Shown: positions 7,844-17,528, numbered from the stretch's first letter. The stretch is 64,000 bases of DNA from Brevundimonas sp. Root608 (GCF_001427825.1 NZ_LMGT01000001.1:481301-545300), one strand, 5' to 3'. Program-made: numbers and translations. Notes: generated from the letters alone by a model not told the origin.

Positions 7844-10246
7844 CTATCGGGCGTATCGCGCCTCCACCGGCGCATAGCGATCCCAGACCGCCCGGTCGGC
7901 GAGGGAGCGCAGCAGCTTGATGTATTCGGCGTGGGTCCAGGCCAGGGGGGTGGCGGAGTTGGTGCCCTGGCCGGGCCGGTAGCCGTGCGGCGTGGCGTCG
8001 CCGACGCCGTCCCAGACCTGTTCCGGCAGCAGCAGACCGTCGTTGCCGAAGGACTCCATGCCGCGCACGTAAGTCTGGCGGATGAGGTTCAGCTGCGCCC
8101 GGTTCCAGTCCTGATCGGCGGACGGGTTGGCCAGCAGGGCGGCCAGTTCGTAGTGGCCGCGTTCGCCGGTGAAGATGGGCCAGACCCGGCCGCGCTGGCC
8201 CGGGGTCATGCCGCCGACGCCGTAGTTTCCGCCGGTGTCGGCGTTCTCGCCATAGCCGTCGTTGCCGTAGCGGCGGAAGCCCGGGACGCCGTTCAGGTCG
8301 TAGCGGACGCGGAAGCGGGCCTCGCGCGTCTGGTCGTCATATTCGGGCAGGCTGGCGACGATCGAGGGGGCGTCGGCGGCGCGCACGCCGTAGCGGACCA
8401 GCTCGAGGAAGCCGCCGTCGATGATGCGGTCCTCGGGCATGGCGGGCTGGCCGTTGTTCTCGCCCAGCGGCAGCTTGTCGTTGGGGTTTTCATTGCGGCT
8501 GAGGCGCAGGAAGTAGCGGCCGTCGCCGTATTCGCCGGCGGTGGTGAACATGCGCGCCTCGACCTTGGAGGCATAGTCGTCGGCGGCGGCCAGATAGCGG
8601 GCGGCCGAGGCGGGATCGCCCGAGGCGCGGGCGATGTCGGCGGCGACGGTCAGGCCGGTGATGACGGCGGCGGTGGTGGAAGGAGAATAGCCCTCCTGCT
8701 CCTCCCACCGTTCCTGCTGGGTCCAGGGCGGGGTGATCCGGCGGTCGTTCCACAGGATGCCGGCCGTGCCGCCGTCGACGAGGAAGTCGGCGGCCGGCTT
8801 GATCATCCGGGCGTAGATGGCGGCCAGTTCGGCGTCGCCGATGCGGCCCGCCTTCCACAGCTTCCAGCCCAGCATGATGGGCATGGCGGTCTGGTCGAGC
8901 TGGACCCCGACCCATTCGATCTCGCCGTCGACGTGGGTCTTCTGCAGGAACCAGCCGGTCGCGCCGGTATTGCCGGGCGTGTCGGCGCGAACCTGGACCC
9001 GGGGCAGGTAGCGGAAGGCGGCGACGGGCGTCTCGGCGTCCCCCAGGGCCATCAGGGCCATGGCGACCTGATAGAAGTCGCGCGGCCAGACGGCCTTGTA
9101 GCCGGTCGAGGATTCGGTGGCGTCGACGGTGTCGCCCCACGGGTTGGACAGCGACGCGATCAGGGCCCCGGCGTAGGTGCGGTCCTCCTGCACCTTCAGC
9201 ATCAGGGCCGAGGCCCAGGCGAGTTTGCCGCCGTCGGTGGACTGTTCGGCGATGCGGGGGAGGTCGGTCAGGGAGGCGATGTAGTCCTCCCAGCCGACGC
9301 GGTCGCCCTCGCCGTTGAAGCGGGCGAGGACCTCGTCGAGGCCGGTCGCAACGGTCCGGTTCGCGGCGCTGCTGGCGGCCGTCCGGGTCGAGCCGAAGCC
9401 GATGACGAAGTCGCGGCTCAACGACTGATTCGGCCCGAGCCGCGGCAAGCCGCCCGTCAGCATGATGGCGCCCGGCTGGTTTCCGGTGGTCTCATGGACG
9501 TTGTCCAGGCGACCGTCGGCCAGATCGGTCAGGCCGTCCGACGCGCCGACGAAGCCGACGCTGGCGGTCTCGAATGGCAAGGTCGGCCGGAACGTCAGAT
9601 GGACATCGCCTTCCGAGGCATGGAGCGCGCCGCGCTGGGCCTCGCCGGAATCACCGACGCCGGTATTGGCCATGTGGGGTTCGAGCAGGACATAGGGTGT
9701 GACCTGGCCCTTCAGGGCCCGGATCGTCGCGCGGACCACGAGCGCCTGATTGTCCGGATCGGTGAAGATCCGCTTCTCGATCTCGTACCGGCCCTGCTTG
9801 TCCGTGGTGATGACCCGGTAGGCCGGCGACAGCGGGCGGCCGTGATCGTCCGTGTGCAGATATTCGGTGCGGCTGGTGGTGTCGGTCCCCTCGACCGACA
9901 GGCCGGTGTCGGTGACGACGGCGAAGCGCAGCTGCTTGATCTGGGCTTGGTGGATCAGGCCGTACATGGTCTCGGTCAGGACGCCGTCGGCGAGGGAGAA
10001 CCAGACGCGGCTGACGTCGCCGGTGCGGCCGCCGTCGCGGTACTGGCCGTCGACATAGGCTTCGTACGAGGCGCCCGCGCCGGTCTTGGCGGCGTTGGAC
10101 CAGGTGGGGCGGTCACCCGGCGCGCCGGGGGCGACGGCGGAAATGACAGGCGCGGGCGCGTCCGCGACCGGGGCGGCGTCCAAGGTGGCGCAGCCGGCGA
10201 GGGCGGCAAGGGCGACGCCGGATGCGAGGCGGGAGATGATGCGCAT
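7844..10246 (-). CDS. GH15 glucoamylase-type glucan 1,4-alpha-glucosidase, lipoprotein
   Basis: Predicted to release glucose from non-reducing ends of maltodextrin or starch fragments. 800 aa from ATG 10246. The leader MRIISRLASGVALAALAGC has a lipobox (LAGC, Cys19), so it is membrane-anchored in the periplasm or on the surface. Residues about 40-310 match the beta-rich N domain of bacterial glucoamylases/glucodextranases. The (alpha/alpha)6 catalytic domain follows, with AVWPRDFYQVAMA near 385, the acid-side motif RWEEQEGYSPS (E515, E516, E518) and the base-side motif FTGERGHYEL (E695). The longer open frame upstream of Met1 belongs to the overlapping esterase region. It is the last gene of an operon GH97-MFS-esterase-GH15, starting 11 bp after the esterase stop. 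Confidence 0.93.
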   Translation of the reverse strand: MRIISRLASGVALAALAGCATLDAAPVADAPAPVISAVAPGAPGDRPTWSNAAKTGAGASYEAYVDGQYRDGGRTGDVSRVWFSLADGVLTETMYGLIHQAQIKQLRFAVVTDTGLSVEGTDTTSRTEYLHTDDHGRPLSPAYRVITTDKQGRYEIEKRIFTDPDNQALVVRATIRALKGQVTPYVLLEPHMANTGVGDSGEAQRGALHASEGDVHLTFRPTLPFETASVGFVGASDGLTDLADGRLDNVHETTGNQPGAIMLTGGLPRLGPNQSLSRDFVIGFGSTRTAASSAANRTVATGLDEVLARFNGEGDRVGWEDYIASLTDLPRIAEQSTDGGKLAWASALMLKVQEDRTYAGALIASLSNPWGDTVDATESSTGYKAVWPRDFYQVAMALMALGDAETPVAAFRYLPRVQVRADTPGNTGATGWFLQKTHVDGEIEWVGVQLDQTAMPIMLGWKLWKAGRIGDAELAAIYARMIKPAADFLVDGGTAGILWNDRRITPPWTQQERWEEQEGYSPSTTAAVITGLTVAADIARASGDPASAARYLAAADDYASKVEARMFTTAGEYGDGRYFLRLSRNENPNDKLPLGENNGQPAMPEDRIIDGGFLELVRYGVRAADAPSIVASLPEYDDQTREARFRVRYDLNGVPGFRRYGNDGYGENADTGGNYGVGGMTPGQRGRVWPIFTGERGHYELAALLANPSADQDWNRAQLNLIRQTYVRGMESFGNDGLLLPEQVWDGVGDATPHGYRPGQGTNSATPLAWTHAEYIKLLRSLADRAVWDRYAPVEARYAR

Positions 10247-10257
10247 GGGAGGACTCG

Positions 10258-11196
10258 TCAGGCAGGGGGAAGCAGGAAGGCGAGGGGCACGTCGAGGCGC
10301 TGGTTCCACGAGGCTTCGTTGTGTTCGGCCCCGGGGAAGACGAGGCTGCGGAAGCGGTCGGGGCCCCAGCCTTCGTCGCGGATGGTCTGGTCGATGCGCG
10401 ACTGGAAGACGGCGTAGAAGGCGTCCAGGGTCTCGTCGCCGCGATCGAAATAGAGGCGGTGATTGCGCCGGTTCGGCAGGCCGTCGAGGACGACGCGGGT
10501 CCAGGCCGAGACCAGCCGTTCGCGCCAGGCCGCCAGCGCCGCCTCGTCCGTGATCTGTTCGATGCGGAGGGGCCAGTGGGTCGAGACGCAGCCGGCGGCG
10601 CCGAAGACGCCGGGGTATTTCATCAGGGCGTAGAGCGAGATCAGCCCGCCCATGCTGGAGCCCATGACCACGGTGTCGTCGCGGCCCGCGCGGGTCCGGT
10701 ATGTGCGGTCGATGAAGGGTTTCAGCTCCTCGACCATGAAGCGCAGATAGCCGTCGGACAGGGGCTCGCCGCCGTAGATGGACTGGATGTCGGCGCGCAT
10801 GTCGTCGGGCAGGGCGCGGATCAGGTCGGCGGGGATGTATTCGCGCAGCCGCAGCGGCGTGTTGCCGATGCCGACGACGATGGGCGTGCGGATCTGGCCG
10901 TTGGCGGACAGGCGGGCGACGTGCTCGTCGACGCCCCATTCCTTGCCGTAGGACGCCCGCGCGCCGTCGAACAGGTTCTGGCCGTCGTGCATGTAGAGGA
11001 CGGGGTAGCGGGCTTCCGAGCCGTCGTAGCCCGGGGGCAGCCAGACGGTGACGTCGCGCGGCTGGACGTGGGCCGAGGCCATCTGCTGGTGTTCGAAGAG
11101 GCGGCCTTCGGTCGGGGCGTCGGCGCGGGCGCGGGACGCGTGCGCCGCCATGGGAAGGGCGGCGAGGCCGGTCAGAAGCGTGCGGCGCCCGATCAC
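10258..11196 (-). CDS. Secreted alpha/beta-hydrolase, esterase D / enterochelin esterase-like
   Basis: A 312-aa putative serine esterase. The GTG start at 11196 overlaps the preceding MFS stop (GTGA), showing translational coupling. The leader has a twin-arginine look (IGRRTLLTGLAALPMAAHA), ending near residue 26. The fold is that of the Fes/YbbA family: LPPGYDGSEARYPVLYMHDG near 53-72, nucleophile elbow GSSMGG (S181), a probable acid in DRGDE (251-255) and His in GAEHNE (H292). Members are often linked to glycan loci and act on acylated sugars or siderophores. Inside a maltodextrin operon, a carbohydrate esterase role is an inference; the substrate is not known. Confidence 0.85.
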   Translation of the reverse strand: MIGRRTLLTGLAALPMAAHASRARADAPTEGRLFEHQQMASAHVQPRDVTVWLPPGYDGSEARYPVLYMHDGQNLFDGARASYGKEWGVDEHVARLSANGQIRTPIVVGIGNTPLRLREYIPADLIRALPDDMRADIQSIYGGEPLSDGYLRFMVEELKPFIDRTYRTRAGRDDTVVMGSSMGGLISLYALMKYPGVFGAAGCVSTHWPLRIEQITDEAALAAWRERLVSAWTRVVLDGLPNRRNHRLYFDRGDETLDAFYAVFQSRIDQTIRDEGWGPDRFRSLVFPGAEHNEASWNQRLDVPLAFLLPPA

Positions 11197-12722
11197 GCCG
11201 CGGTCTCCGTCTTCGGCTCGGTGACCTTGAGGCTGCAGGCGGCGGCGATGAAGAAGCTGACGCCGCCGAGGACGAGGGCCCAGATGGCCTGGCCGTCGAA
11301 CAGGCCCTTGAGGATCAGGCCCAGGATGGTGGCGGCAAGCAGCTGGGGCACGACGATGAAAATGTTGAAGATGCCCATGTAGACGCCCATTTTCCGGCCC
11401 GGGACGGCGCCCGCGAGGATGGCGTAGGGCATGGACAGGATCGAGGCCCAGGCGACGCCGACGCCGATCATGGGCAGCCACAGCAGCTGGGGATCGCGGA
11501 TCAGGAAGACGCCGACCAGGCCGAGGCCGCCGAGGGCGAGATTGATGGCGTGGGCGGCCTTGCGGCCCGTGCGGCGGGCGACGACCGGGATGGCGAAGGC
11601 GGTCAGGGCGGCGACGCCGTTGTAGACGCCGAACAGGACGCCGACCCAGTTGGCCCCCTCATTGTACGCCGTCGAGGTGGGGTCGCTGGTCCCGTAGTGG
11701 ACGGCGGTGACGGCGGCGGTGGTGTAGATCCACATGGCGAACAGGGCGAACCAGCTGAAAAACTGGACTACGGCAAGGCCGCGCATCGTCTTCGGCATGC
11801 GGAAGACGTCGTCGATGATCTCGGTCAGGCTGTTCGAGCGGCGGGCGGCGTGCAGGGCGCCGACGGCCAGCTGGAGCAGGCCGAAGCCGACGAGGAAGCC
11901 GAACAGGACGTAGAGCTCCTTCTCGAGCCCGGCCCATGACACCACGCCGATGCCGACGGCGCCGATGAAGCCCCAGACGACGCCGCCGATGTAATATGCG
12001 CGGTGCGAGCGGGCGGGGGCCTGACGGTCGTCGGGACCCCGTGCGGTGCGGGCGGTCTCGAAGGCGTCGATCTGTTCGGGGCTGTATTCGCGCGTCGAGA
12101 CGACGGTCCAGAGCACGGCCAGAAGCAGGCCGGCGGCGCCGATGTAGAAGGACAGTTTGACCGAGTCCGGCGTCACCCCCTCGGGCGCGGTCGAGACCAC
12201 GTGGAAGACGTTGGTCAGGAGCCAGGGCAGGCAGGAGGCCAGCACGGCCCCGGCGCCGATGAAGAAGGTCTGCATGGCGTAGCCGCGGGTGCGCTGCTCG
12301 TCCGGCAGGTTGTCGCCGACGAAGGCGCGGAACGGCTCCATGGTGACATTGATGGCCGCGTCCATGACCCACAGGGTCGCCGCCGCCAGCCACAGGCTCG
12401 GGGCGTTGGGCATGTAGATCATGGCCGCCGAGGTCAGGATCGCCCCCACCAGGAAATAGGGCCGGCGGCGGCCGAGAGGGCCCCAGGTCCTGTCGCTGAA
12501 ATGGCCGATGATCGGCTGGACCAGCAGGCCGGTCAGGGGCGCGGCGATCCACAGGATGGCGAGGTTGTCGACCTCGGCGCCCAGGGTCTGGAAGATGCGG
12601 CTGGCGTTGCCGTTCTGCAGGGCGAAGCCGATCTGGATGCCGAAGAAGCCGACGCACATGTTCCAGATGGCGAGCTGGCTGAGGCGCGGCCGCGTCCGCC
12701 AGACGTGGTCGGCGGCGGTCAT
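11193..12722 (-). CDS. MFS sugar transporter, SLC45/sucrose-maltose symporter-like
   Basis: Inner-membrane importer of 509 aa with about twelve transmembrane segments. The start ATG 12722 overlaps the GH97 stop (ATGA). The loop after TM2 reads GHFSDRTWGPLGRRRPYFLVG, which is the SLC45/plant sucrose transporter signature (R-x-GRRRP). This family includes proton-coupled maltose/sucrose carriers. In the C. crescentus maltose locus an MFS protein holds the same position, so import of maltose or short maltodextrins is likely. It is flanked by GH97 upstream and the esterase downstream, both with 4-bp overlaps. Confidence 0.9.
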   Translation of the reverse strand: MTAADHVWRTRPRLSQLAIWNMCVGFFGIQIGFALQNGNASRIFQTLGAEVDNLAILWIAAPLTGLLVQPIIGHFSDRTWGPLGRRRPYFLVGAILTSAAMIYMPNAPSLWLAAATLWVMDAAINVTMEPFRAFVGDNLPDEQRTRGYAMQTFFIGAGAVLASCLPWLLTNVFHVVSTAPEGVTPDSVKLSFYIGAAGLLLAVLWTVVSTREYSPEQIDAFETARTARGPDDRQAPARSHRAYYIGGVVWGFIGAVGIGVVSWAGLEKELYVLFGFLVGFGLLQLAVGALHAARRSNSLTEIIDDVFRMPKTMRGLAVVQFFSWFALFAMWIYTTAAVTAVHYGTSDPTSTAYNEGANWVGVLFGVYNGVAALTAFAIPVVARRTGRKAAHAINLALGGLGLVGVFLIRDPQLLWLPMIGVGVAWASILSMPYAILAGAVPGRKMGVYMGIFNIFIVVPQLLAATILGLILKGLFDGQAIWALVLGGVSFFIAAACSLKVTEPKTETAA

Positions 12723-14779
12723 GCGCGGCGTCCCCGGCCCAGCGGAACGAAGCGGATGGCCTGGCCGCCGCCGGGGGCGAGGCGCAGGCTGAGGGTGTCG
12801 GCGCCGGTGACCTCGCGCTGCTCGATGACGATGGCTTCGCGGTTGGTTCGCCAGTGGGCGTCGGGGGCGTCGCGGTAGATTTCGGCGCGGTAGCGGCGGC
12901 CCGGGTCGAGGAAGGACAGGGACGCGTCCAGCGCGCGCGGATGCTCGTCGGTGATGGCGCCGAGGAACCACTGGTCGGAGTTGCGGTCCTTGCGGGCGAT
13001 GGTGACGAAGTCCCCGATCTCGCCGTTCAGCACGCGGGTGTCGGACCAGTCGACGGCGACGTCCTTGATGAACTGGAACGGGCCGGGGTTGGCCTCGTAG
13101 TTCGCCAGCAGGTCGGCGGCCATCTGGATCGGGCTGTAGATGGTCACATACAGGGCCAGCTGTTTGGCCCAGGTGGTGGCGATGCCGTCGGGCGCGCGGG
13201 TCTGCATGCCGAAGACGCCCGGGGTGTAGTCCATGGGCCCGGCCAGCAGGCGGGTGAAGACCAGGTTCACCTCGTGCTCGGGCGGATTGCCGGGCTGGCC
13301 CCAGGCGCTGAACTCCGTGCCGCGGGCGCCCTCGCGGGAGATCATGTTGGGATATGTCCGGCGCAGGCCCGTGTCCTTGAAGGGCTCGTGGGCGTTGACG
13401 GCGACCTGGTATTTGGCGGCGGTCTGGACGACGCGGAGATGGTGCTGCGCCATCGGCTGGCTTTCGTGCCAGGCCAGCCGGGGCTGGCCGTCGGGGCCGC
13501 GCACCCGGGCGCCGGCGGCGTCGGCGACATAGCCGGTCTTGACCGAGTGCCAGCCGAACCGCTGCATCTGGGCGAAGGCGGCGTCGAGCTGTTGCTCGTA
13601 GTGGAAGGCGTTGCCGCCGGTTTCGTGGTGGCCGATGATCTCGACGCCCCTGGCGCGGGCGTAGGCGGCGACGCGTTCGATGTCGAAATCGGGATAGCTC
13701 TGGGTGAAGCTGTAGTTCCAGCCCGTGCCGAACCATTCGCCGTCCCAGCCGACGTTCCAGCCCTCGATCAGGACGCCGCCGAAGCCGTGCTCGGCCGCGA
13801 AGTCGATATGCTTGATGGCGTTTTCGGTGGTGGCGCCGTGCTTCGGACCCGAGTTCCAGGTCTTCAGGTCGAGGTGCATTTCCCACCAGATGCCGACGTA
13901 TTTCATCGGCTTGAACCAGCTGACGTCGCCGAGCCTGTTCGCCTCGTTCAGGTTCAGGATCAGGCTGGATTCGACCAGGTCGCCGGCGCGGTCGGCGATC
14001 TGCAGGGTGCGCCAGGGGGTGGTGAAGGGGGTGGTCAGCTCGACCGCCGCATTGGTCAGGCCCGGCGTCAGGGCCGCCTTGAACCGCCCGCCCTCGACCC
14101 GGCGCAGGTTCATGCCGGAATAGTCGATCAGGGCGGCCTCGTGGATGGAGACGTGCAGGCCGTCGTCGGTGCGGAGGGTGAGCGGGGTCTGGGCCACGCC
14201 GACCGAGTCGATGCGGGTGCGGTTGTAGAGATATTCCTCGCGGTTCCACTCGAAGGCGGGAATCCACCAGGCCGTGCCGGAATCGACGACGGCGAACTCG
14301 GTCAGCTCGTCGCCGATGCTGACGGTCTTCAGATTGGGCTGGTCGGGGAATTCGTAGCGGAAGCCGAGGCCGTCGTCATACAGGCGGAAGACCACGTCGA
14401 TCCGCCGCTCCAGGCCCCCCTTCTCGGTCAGATGGACGCGCAGCTGGGTGTAGCGGTTGCGGATGAAACGGCGCTCGCCCCACGGCTGCTCCCAGGTGTC
14501 GTCGTGGGACGTCGGGGCGTCGGCCGTGACGGCGAAATTGCGCTCCAGCTTGGCCGCGTCGGTCAACAGGAAACCGAGGCGGGAGGGGGCGATGACGGGG
14601 CGGCCCAGGCGGCTGACGCTGTATTCCGGACGGCCCTCGCCGGTGACCGTCACCGACACGGACAGGACGCCCTCGGGCGATGCGGCCCCGACCGCCGTCG
14701 CAGGCTCCTGCGCCTTCGCGGCGGCGGGCAGGGTCGCCAGAAGGGCGGTGGTCGAGATCAGGAACCGGCGGGTCAGCAT
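12719..14779 (-). CDS. GH97 alpha-glucosidase, SusB-type inverting
   Basis: Periplasmic alpha-glucosidase of 686 aa. Start ATG 14779 gives a signal peptide MLTRRFLISTTALLATLPAAAKAQ; an in-frame ATG 57 bp upstream lacks signal character. The N-terminal beta-sandwich covers about 30-280, and a TIM barrel begins at KYVGIWWEMHLD (293-304). Candidate catalytic Glu residues are E386 (GHHETGG), E465 (NAHEPFK) and E489 (GTEFSAW). The E465-E489 spacing of 24 matches the base-acid spacing I recall for SusB (E508/E532), and HHE is typical of the inverting branch, so it should be inverting; this is inference from motifs. First gene of the four-gene operon and divergent from the LacI regulator. Confidence 0.93.
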   Translation of the reverse strand: MLTRRFLISTTALLATLPAAAKAQEPATAVGAASPEGVLSVSVTVTGEGRPEYSVSRLGRPVIAPSRLGFLLTDAAKLERNFAVTADAPTSHDDTWEQPWGERRFIRNRYTQLRVHLTEKGGLERRIDVVFRLYDDGLGFRYEFPDQPNLKTVSIGDELTEFAVVDSGTAWWIPAFEWNREEYLYNRTRIDSVGVAQTPLTLRTDDGLHVSIHEAALIDYSGMNLRRVEGGRFKAALTPGLTNAAVELTTPFTTPWRTLQIADRAGDLVESSLILNLNEANRLGDVSWFKPMKYVGIWWEMHLDLKTWNSGPKHGATTENAIKHIDFAAEHGFGGVLIEGWNVGWDGEWFGTGWNYSFTQSYPDFDIERVAAYARARGVEIIGHHETGGNAFHYEQQLDAAFAQMQRFGWHSVKTGYVADAAGARVRGPDGQPRLAWHESQPMAQHHLRVVQTAAKYQVAVNAHEPFKDTGLRRTYPNMISREGARGTEFSAWGQPGNPPEHEVNLVFTRLLAGPMDYTPGVFGMQTRAPDGIATTWAKQLALYVTIYSPIQMAADLLANYEANPGPFQFIKDVAVDWSDTRVLNGEIGDFVTIARKDRNSDQWFLGAITDEHPRALDASLSFLDPGRRYRAEIYRDAPDAHWRTNREAIVIEQREVTGADTLSLRLAPGGGQAIRFVPLGRGRRA

Positions 14780-14842
14780 GCAGGGGCGCTCCAGGTGAGG
14801 GCACTTGCCAAGCGCGGCCGTAACGGCGCAGAACAAGCAAGG

Positions 14843-14861
14843 TTTGCAGCAAAATTTGCAG
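14843..14861. promoter_or_regulatory. Putative LacI-type operator between GH97 and lacI-family gene
   Basis: The spacer between the two divergent genes contains tttgca twice (14843-14848 and 14855-14860) and the exact palindrome gcaaaatttgc (14849-14859). The same TTTGCA pair, spaced 10 bases apart, recurs upstream of the amylase and of the TonB receptor (19384-19400 and 19560-19575). A shared operator for the adjacent regulator is the simplest reading; it also suggests autoregulation. Confidence 0.5.
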
Positions 14862-14886
14862 ACATGATATCGACCGGAGTCCGCGC

Positions 14887-15900
14887 TTGAGCCGCCGCAA
14901 CACCCGTCTGGAAGACCTGGCCAAGCTGGCGGGCGTGTCGATCTCCACGGCGTCGCGGGCGCTGAACGACAGCCCGGCGGTCAATGCGCGCACCAAACAG
15001 CTGATCTGGAAGCTGGCGCGCGAGCACGACTATCCGTTCCGCCGCTACATGCCCGCCGGGCCGATCGGCGCCGACGGCGTCATCGCCCTGGTGACGCCCC
15101 GGCCGCAGGGCCGCGAGGGCCGGCTGAGCGACCCCTTCTTCCTCGAGCTTCTGGCCGGCGTCGGCGAGGCGGCGCGGGAGCGCGGCTGCGACGTGATCAT
15201 GAGCCATTTCTCGCCCACCAGTTACGACGACCTGTCGGCGGCGATGAACACCAGCCGGGCCGACGGCGTGATCTTCCTCGGCCAAAGCGCCCTGCACCAG
15301 AGCCTGAACCGGCTGGCCGAGACCGAGGGCCGTTTCGTGGTCTGGGGCGCCCAGATGCCGGACCAGGCCTATTGCTCGGTCGGGTCGGACAATCTCGCGG
15401 GCGGCCGGCGCGCGACCCTGCATCTGGCGCGGCTGGGGCGCAAACGCATCGTCTTCCTGGGCGATCTCGAGCCGCCCGAGGCCATGCAGCGCCACCGCGG
15501 CTATCTGGAAGCCCTGGCCAGGTCGGGGATCGAGGTCGATCCCGACCTGATCATGGAGGCCCATTTCGAGGTCGAGTCGGCCGAGGCCTCGGTCGACAGC
15601 CTGATCCGGCGCGGGGTGAAGTTCGACGGCGTCGTCTGCGCCTCGGACCAGATCGCCCTGGGCGCCGTGCGGGCCCTGCTGCACGCCAACCTGCGCGTGC
15701 CCGAGGACGTGTCCGTGATCGGCTTCGACAATGTGCCGTTCAGCCGCTACGCCCGCCCGGCCCTGTCGACCATCGCCCAGGACACGATGAAGGCGGGCCG
15801 GCTGCTGGTGTCCAAGCTGCTCGACAACCCCGGCGACTCCGTCGGCCGGTCGGAACGAATCCCCACCGACCTGATCGTGCGCGAGAGTTGCGGCGGCTGA
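14887..15900 (+). CDS. LacI-family transcriptional regulator of the maltodextrin locus
   Basis: A 337-aa DNA-binding repressor. The N-terminal helix-turn-helix (residues about 7-30, LEDLAKLAGVSISTASRALND) is the textbook LacI type. It is followed by a hinge and a periplasmic-binding-protein-like effector domain (about 60-335) with motifs DGVIFLGQSAL, CSVGSDNLAGGRRAT and SVIGFDNVPFSRYARPALSTIAQD. The start is TTG at 14887, behind ggag (14876-14879) at good spacing; the ATG at 14864 is in another frame and stops at once. The gene is divergent from GH97 and convergent with GH13, and is likely the MalR-like repressor of this cluster. Effector (maltose or an oligomer) is inferred. Confidence 0.92.
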   Translation: MSRRNTRLEDLAKLAGVSISTASRALNDSPAVNARTKQLIWKLAREHDYPFRRYMPAGPIGADGVIALVTPRPQGREGRLSDPFFLELLAGVGEAARERGCDVIMSHFSPTSYDDLSAAMNTSRADGVIFLGQSALHQSLNRLAETEGRFVVWGAQMPDQAYCSVGSDNLAGGRRATLHLARLGRKRIVFLGDLEPPEAMQRHRGYLEALARSGIEVDPDLIMEAHFEVESAEASVDSLIRRGVKFDGVVCASDQIALGAVRALLHANLRVPEDVSVIGFDNVPFSRYARPALSTIAQDTMKAGRLLVSKLLDNPGDSVGRSERIPTDLIVRESCGG

Positions 15901-15902
15901 GG

Positions 15903-17528
15903 TCATCCGGCCGCCAGAACCAGTCCCGCCATGGGGGGCAGGGTCCCCGTCGGCGGTGAATCCAGATTGACGGCCTCGATGATCCGATGGCCTGCCGGCA
16001 GGGTCCAGACCGCCGGCTGACGGCCGAGGTTGAAGACGCAGACCAGTCGCTCGCCGCCATGGACGCGTTCGAACGCCAGAAGGTCGTCGCCGGACTCCAG
16101 CAGGGTCATCTCGCCCAGCGTCAGGGCGGGATGCGCCTTGCGGAAGGCGACCAGCCGACGCGTGGCGTGCAGCATGGATGAGGGATCGCGTTCCTGGCGG
16201 TCGACGGACAGGGGCACATGGCGCGGATCGACCGGCAGCCACGGCTCGACGGTCGAGAAGCCGGCCTGCGGCTTGTCGGCGGTCCACGGAATGGGGGTGC
16301 GGGCGCCGTCCCGGCCGAGAGTCTGGGGCCAGTTGGCGATGGCCTCGGGATCGACCAGCCGGTCGAACGGGACCTCGGCCTGGGGCAGGGCCAGTTCCTC
16401 GCCCTGGTAGATGAAGACGTTGCCGCGCAGGGTCATCAGCAGCAGCATCGCCATCTCGGCGTAGGCCCGCAGATCGCGGTCCCCGGCCCAGCGGGAGATG
16501 GCGCGCGGGGCGTCGTGGTTGGAGAAGGTCCAGGACGGCCAGCCCTGACCGTCGCGGCCGTGCCAGGCCTCGGCCCCCTCGCGCACCAGCGCCGCTCCGA
16601 GCGTCGGGGCGTAGAGGTAGAGGAAGCCATAAGCGCTGTTCAGATGGTCGTCGCCCTGGGTGAAGGCCTGCATCTCGCGTTCGGCGTGATCGCCGCCGAC
16701 CTCGGCCACGCTGAAGCGACCGCCGTAGCTGTCGGTCAGGGCGCGGATGCGGGCGAGGAAGTCGACGATGCCGGGCTGGGACTGGTTGTGGACCTTGTCC
16801 TGGAAGTCGAACGGCCGGGTGCGCTTGCCGCCGGGCGGCAGGGGCGGATTGTCGGTCAGCTTCGGGTCGTGCATCGAGAAGTTGATGGCGTCGAAGCGGA
16901 AGCCGTCGACGCCCCGGTCGAGCCAGAAGCGGGCGGCGTCCAGCAGGGCGTCCTGGACGTCGGGATTGTGCAGGTTCAGCTGCGGCTGCTCCGGCAGGAA
17001 ATTGTGCATGTAGTACTGGCCGCGCCGCGCGTCCCAGGTCCAGGCCGGGCCGCCGAACACCGACTGCCAGTTGGACGGCGGCGAGCCGTCGGGTCTGGCG
17101 TCGGCCCAGACGAACCAGTCCGCCTTCGGATTGGTGCGCGACTGGCGGCTTTCCCCGAACCAGGCGTGCTGGTCCGAGGTGTGGGCGAAGACGAGGTCGG
17201 TGATGATCTTCAAGCCGAGGCGGTGCGCCTTCTCGATCAGGCGGTCGAAGTCGGCCAGGCTTCCGAAGATCGGATCGACATCGCAATAGTCGGCGACGTC
17301 ATAGCCGAAATCCTTCATCGGCGAGGTGAAGAAGGGGCTGAGCCAGACCCCGTCCACGCCCAGGGAGGCGATGTGGTCGAGGTGTTCGGCGACACCGGCC
17401 AGATCGCCGACGCCGTCGCCGTTGGTGTCGGCGAAACTGCGCGGATAGACCTGATAGATGACAGCGCCGCGCCACCATTCGGCGGCGTCGGGCAGGGCGG
17501 TCGGATGTTCGAGAATCTGGGCGGTCAC
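15903..17528 (-). CDS. GH13 alpha-glucosidase (oligo-glucosidase type)
   Basis: A 541-aa GH13 enzyme without signal peptide, so cytoplasmic. It likely hydrolyses maltose and short oligosaccharides after import. The four GH13 regions are present: DLVFAHTS (D111, H116), GFRFDAINF (nucleophile D213), VAEVGG (acid E276) and SNHDAPR (H338, D339). The N-terminal WWRGAVIYQVYPRSFADTNGDGVGDL is characteristic of the alpha-glucosidase/oligo-1,6-glucosidase/trehalose-type group. The GTG start at 17528 overlaps the amylase stop (GTGA), so the two are coupled. It ends 2 bp from the convergent LacI gene, with no terminator between. Confidence 0.93.
   Translation of the reverse strand: MTAQILEHPTALPDAAEWWRGAVIYQVYPRSFADTNGDGVGDLAGVAEHLDHIASLGVDGVWLSPFFTSPMKDFGYDVADYCDVDPIFGSLADFDRLIEKAHRLGLKIITDLVFAHTSDQHAWFGESRQSRTNPKADWFVWADARPDGSPPSNWQSVFGGPAWTWDARRGQYYMHNFLPEQPQLNLHNPDVQDALLDAARFWLDRGVDGFRFDAINFSMHDPKLTDNPPLPPGGKRTRPFDFQDKVHNQSQPGIVDFLARIRALTDSYGGRFSVAEVGGDHAEREMQAFTQGDDHLNSAYGFLYLYAPTLGAALVREGAEAWHGRDGQGWPSWTFSNHDAPRAISRWAGDRDLRAYAEMAMLLLMTLRGNVFIYQGEELALPQAEVPFDRLVDPEAIANWPQTLGRDGARTPIPWTADKPQAGFSTVEPWLPVDPRHVPLSVDRQERDPSSMLHATRRLVAFRKAHPALTLGEMTLLESGDDLLAFERVHGGERLVCVFNLGRQPAVWTLPAGHRIIEAVNLDSPPTGTLPPMAGLVLAAG

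Noticed and set aside
12854..14890. Rightward frame of 678 codons opposite GH97
   Set aside because: Shadow of the GH97 gene; composition is Gly/Val/Asp-rich without motifs.
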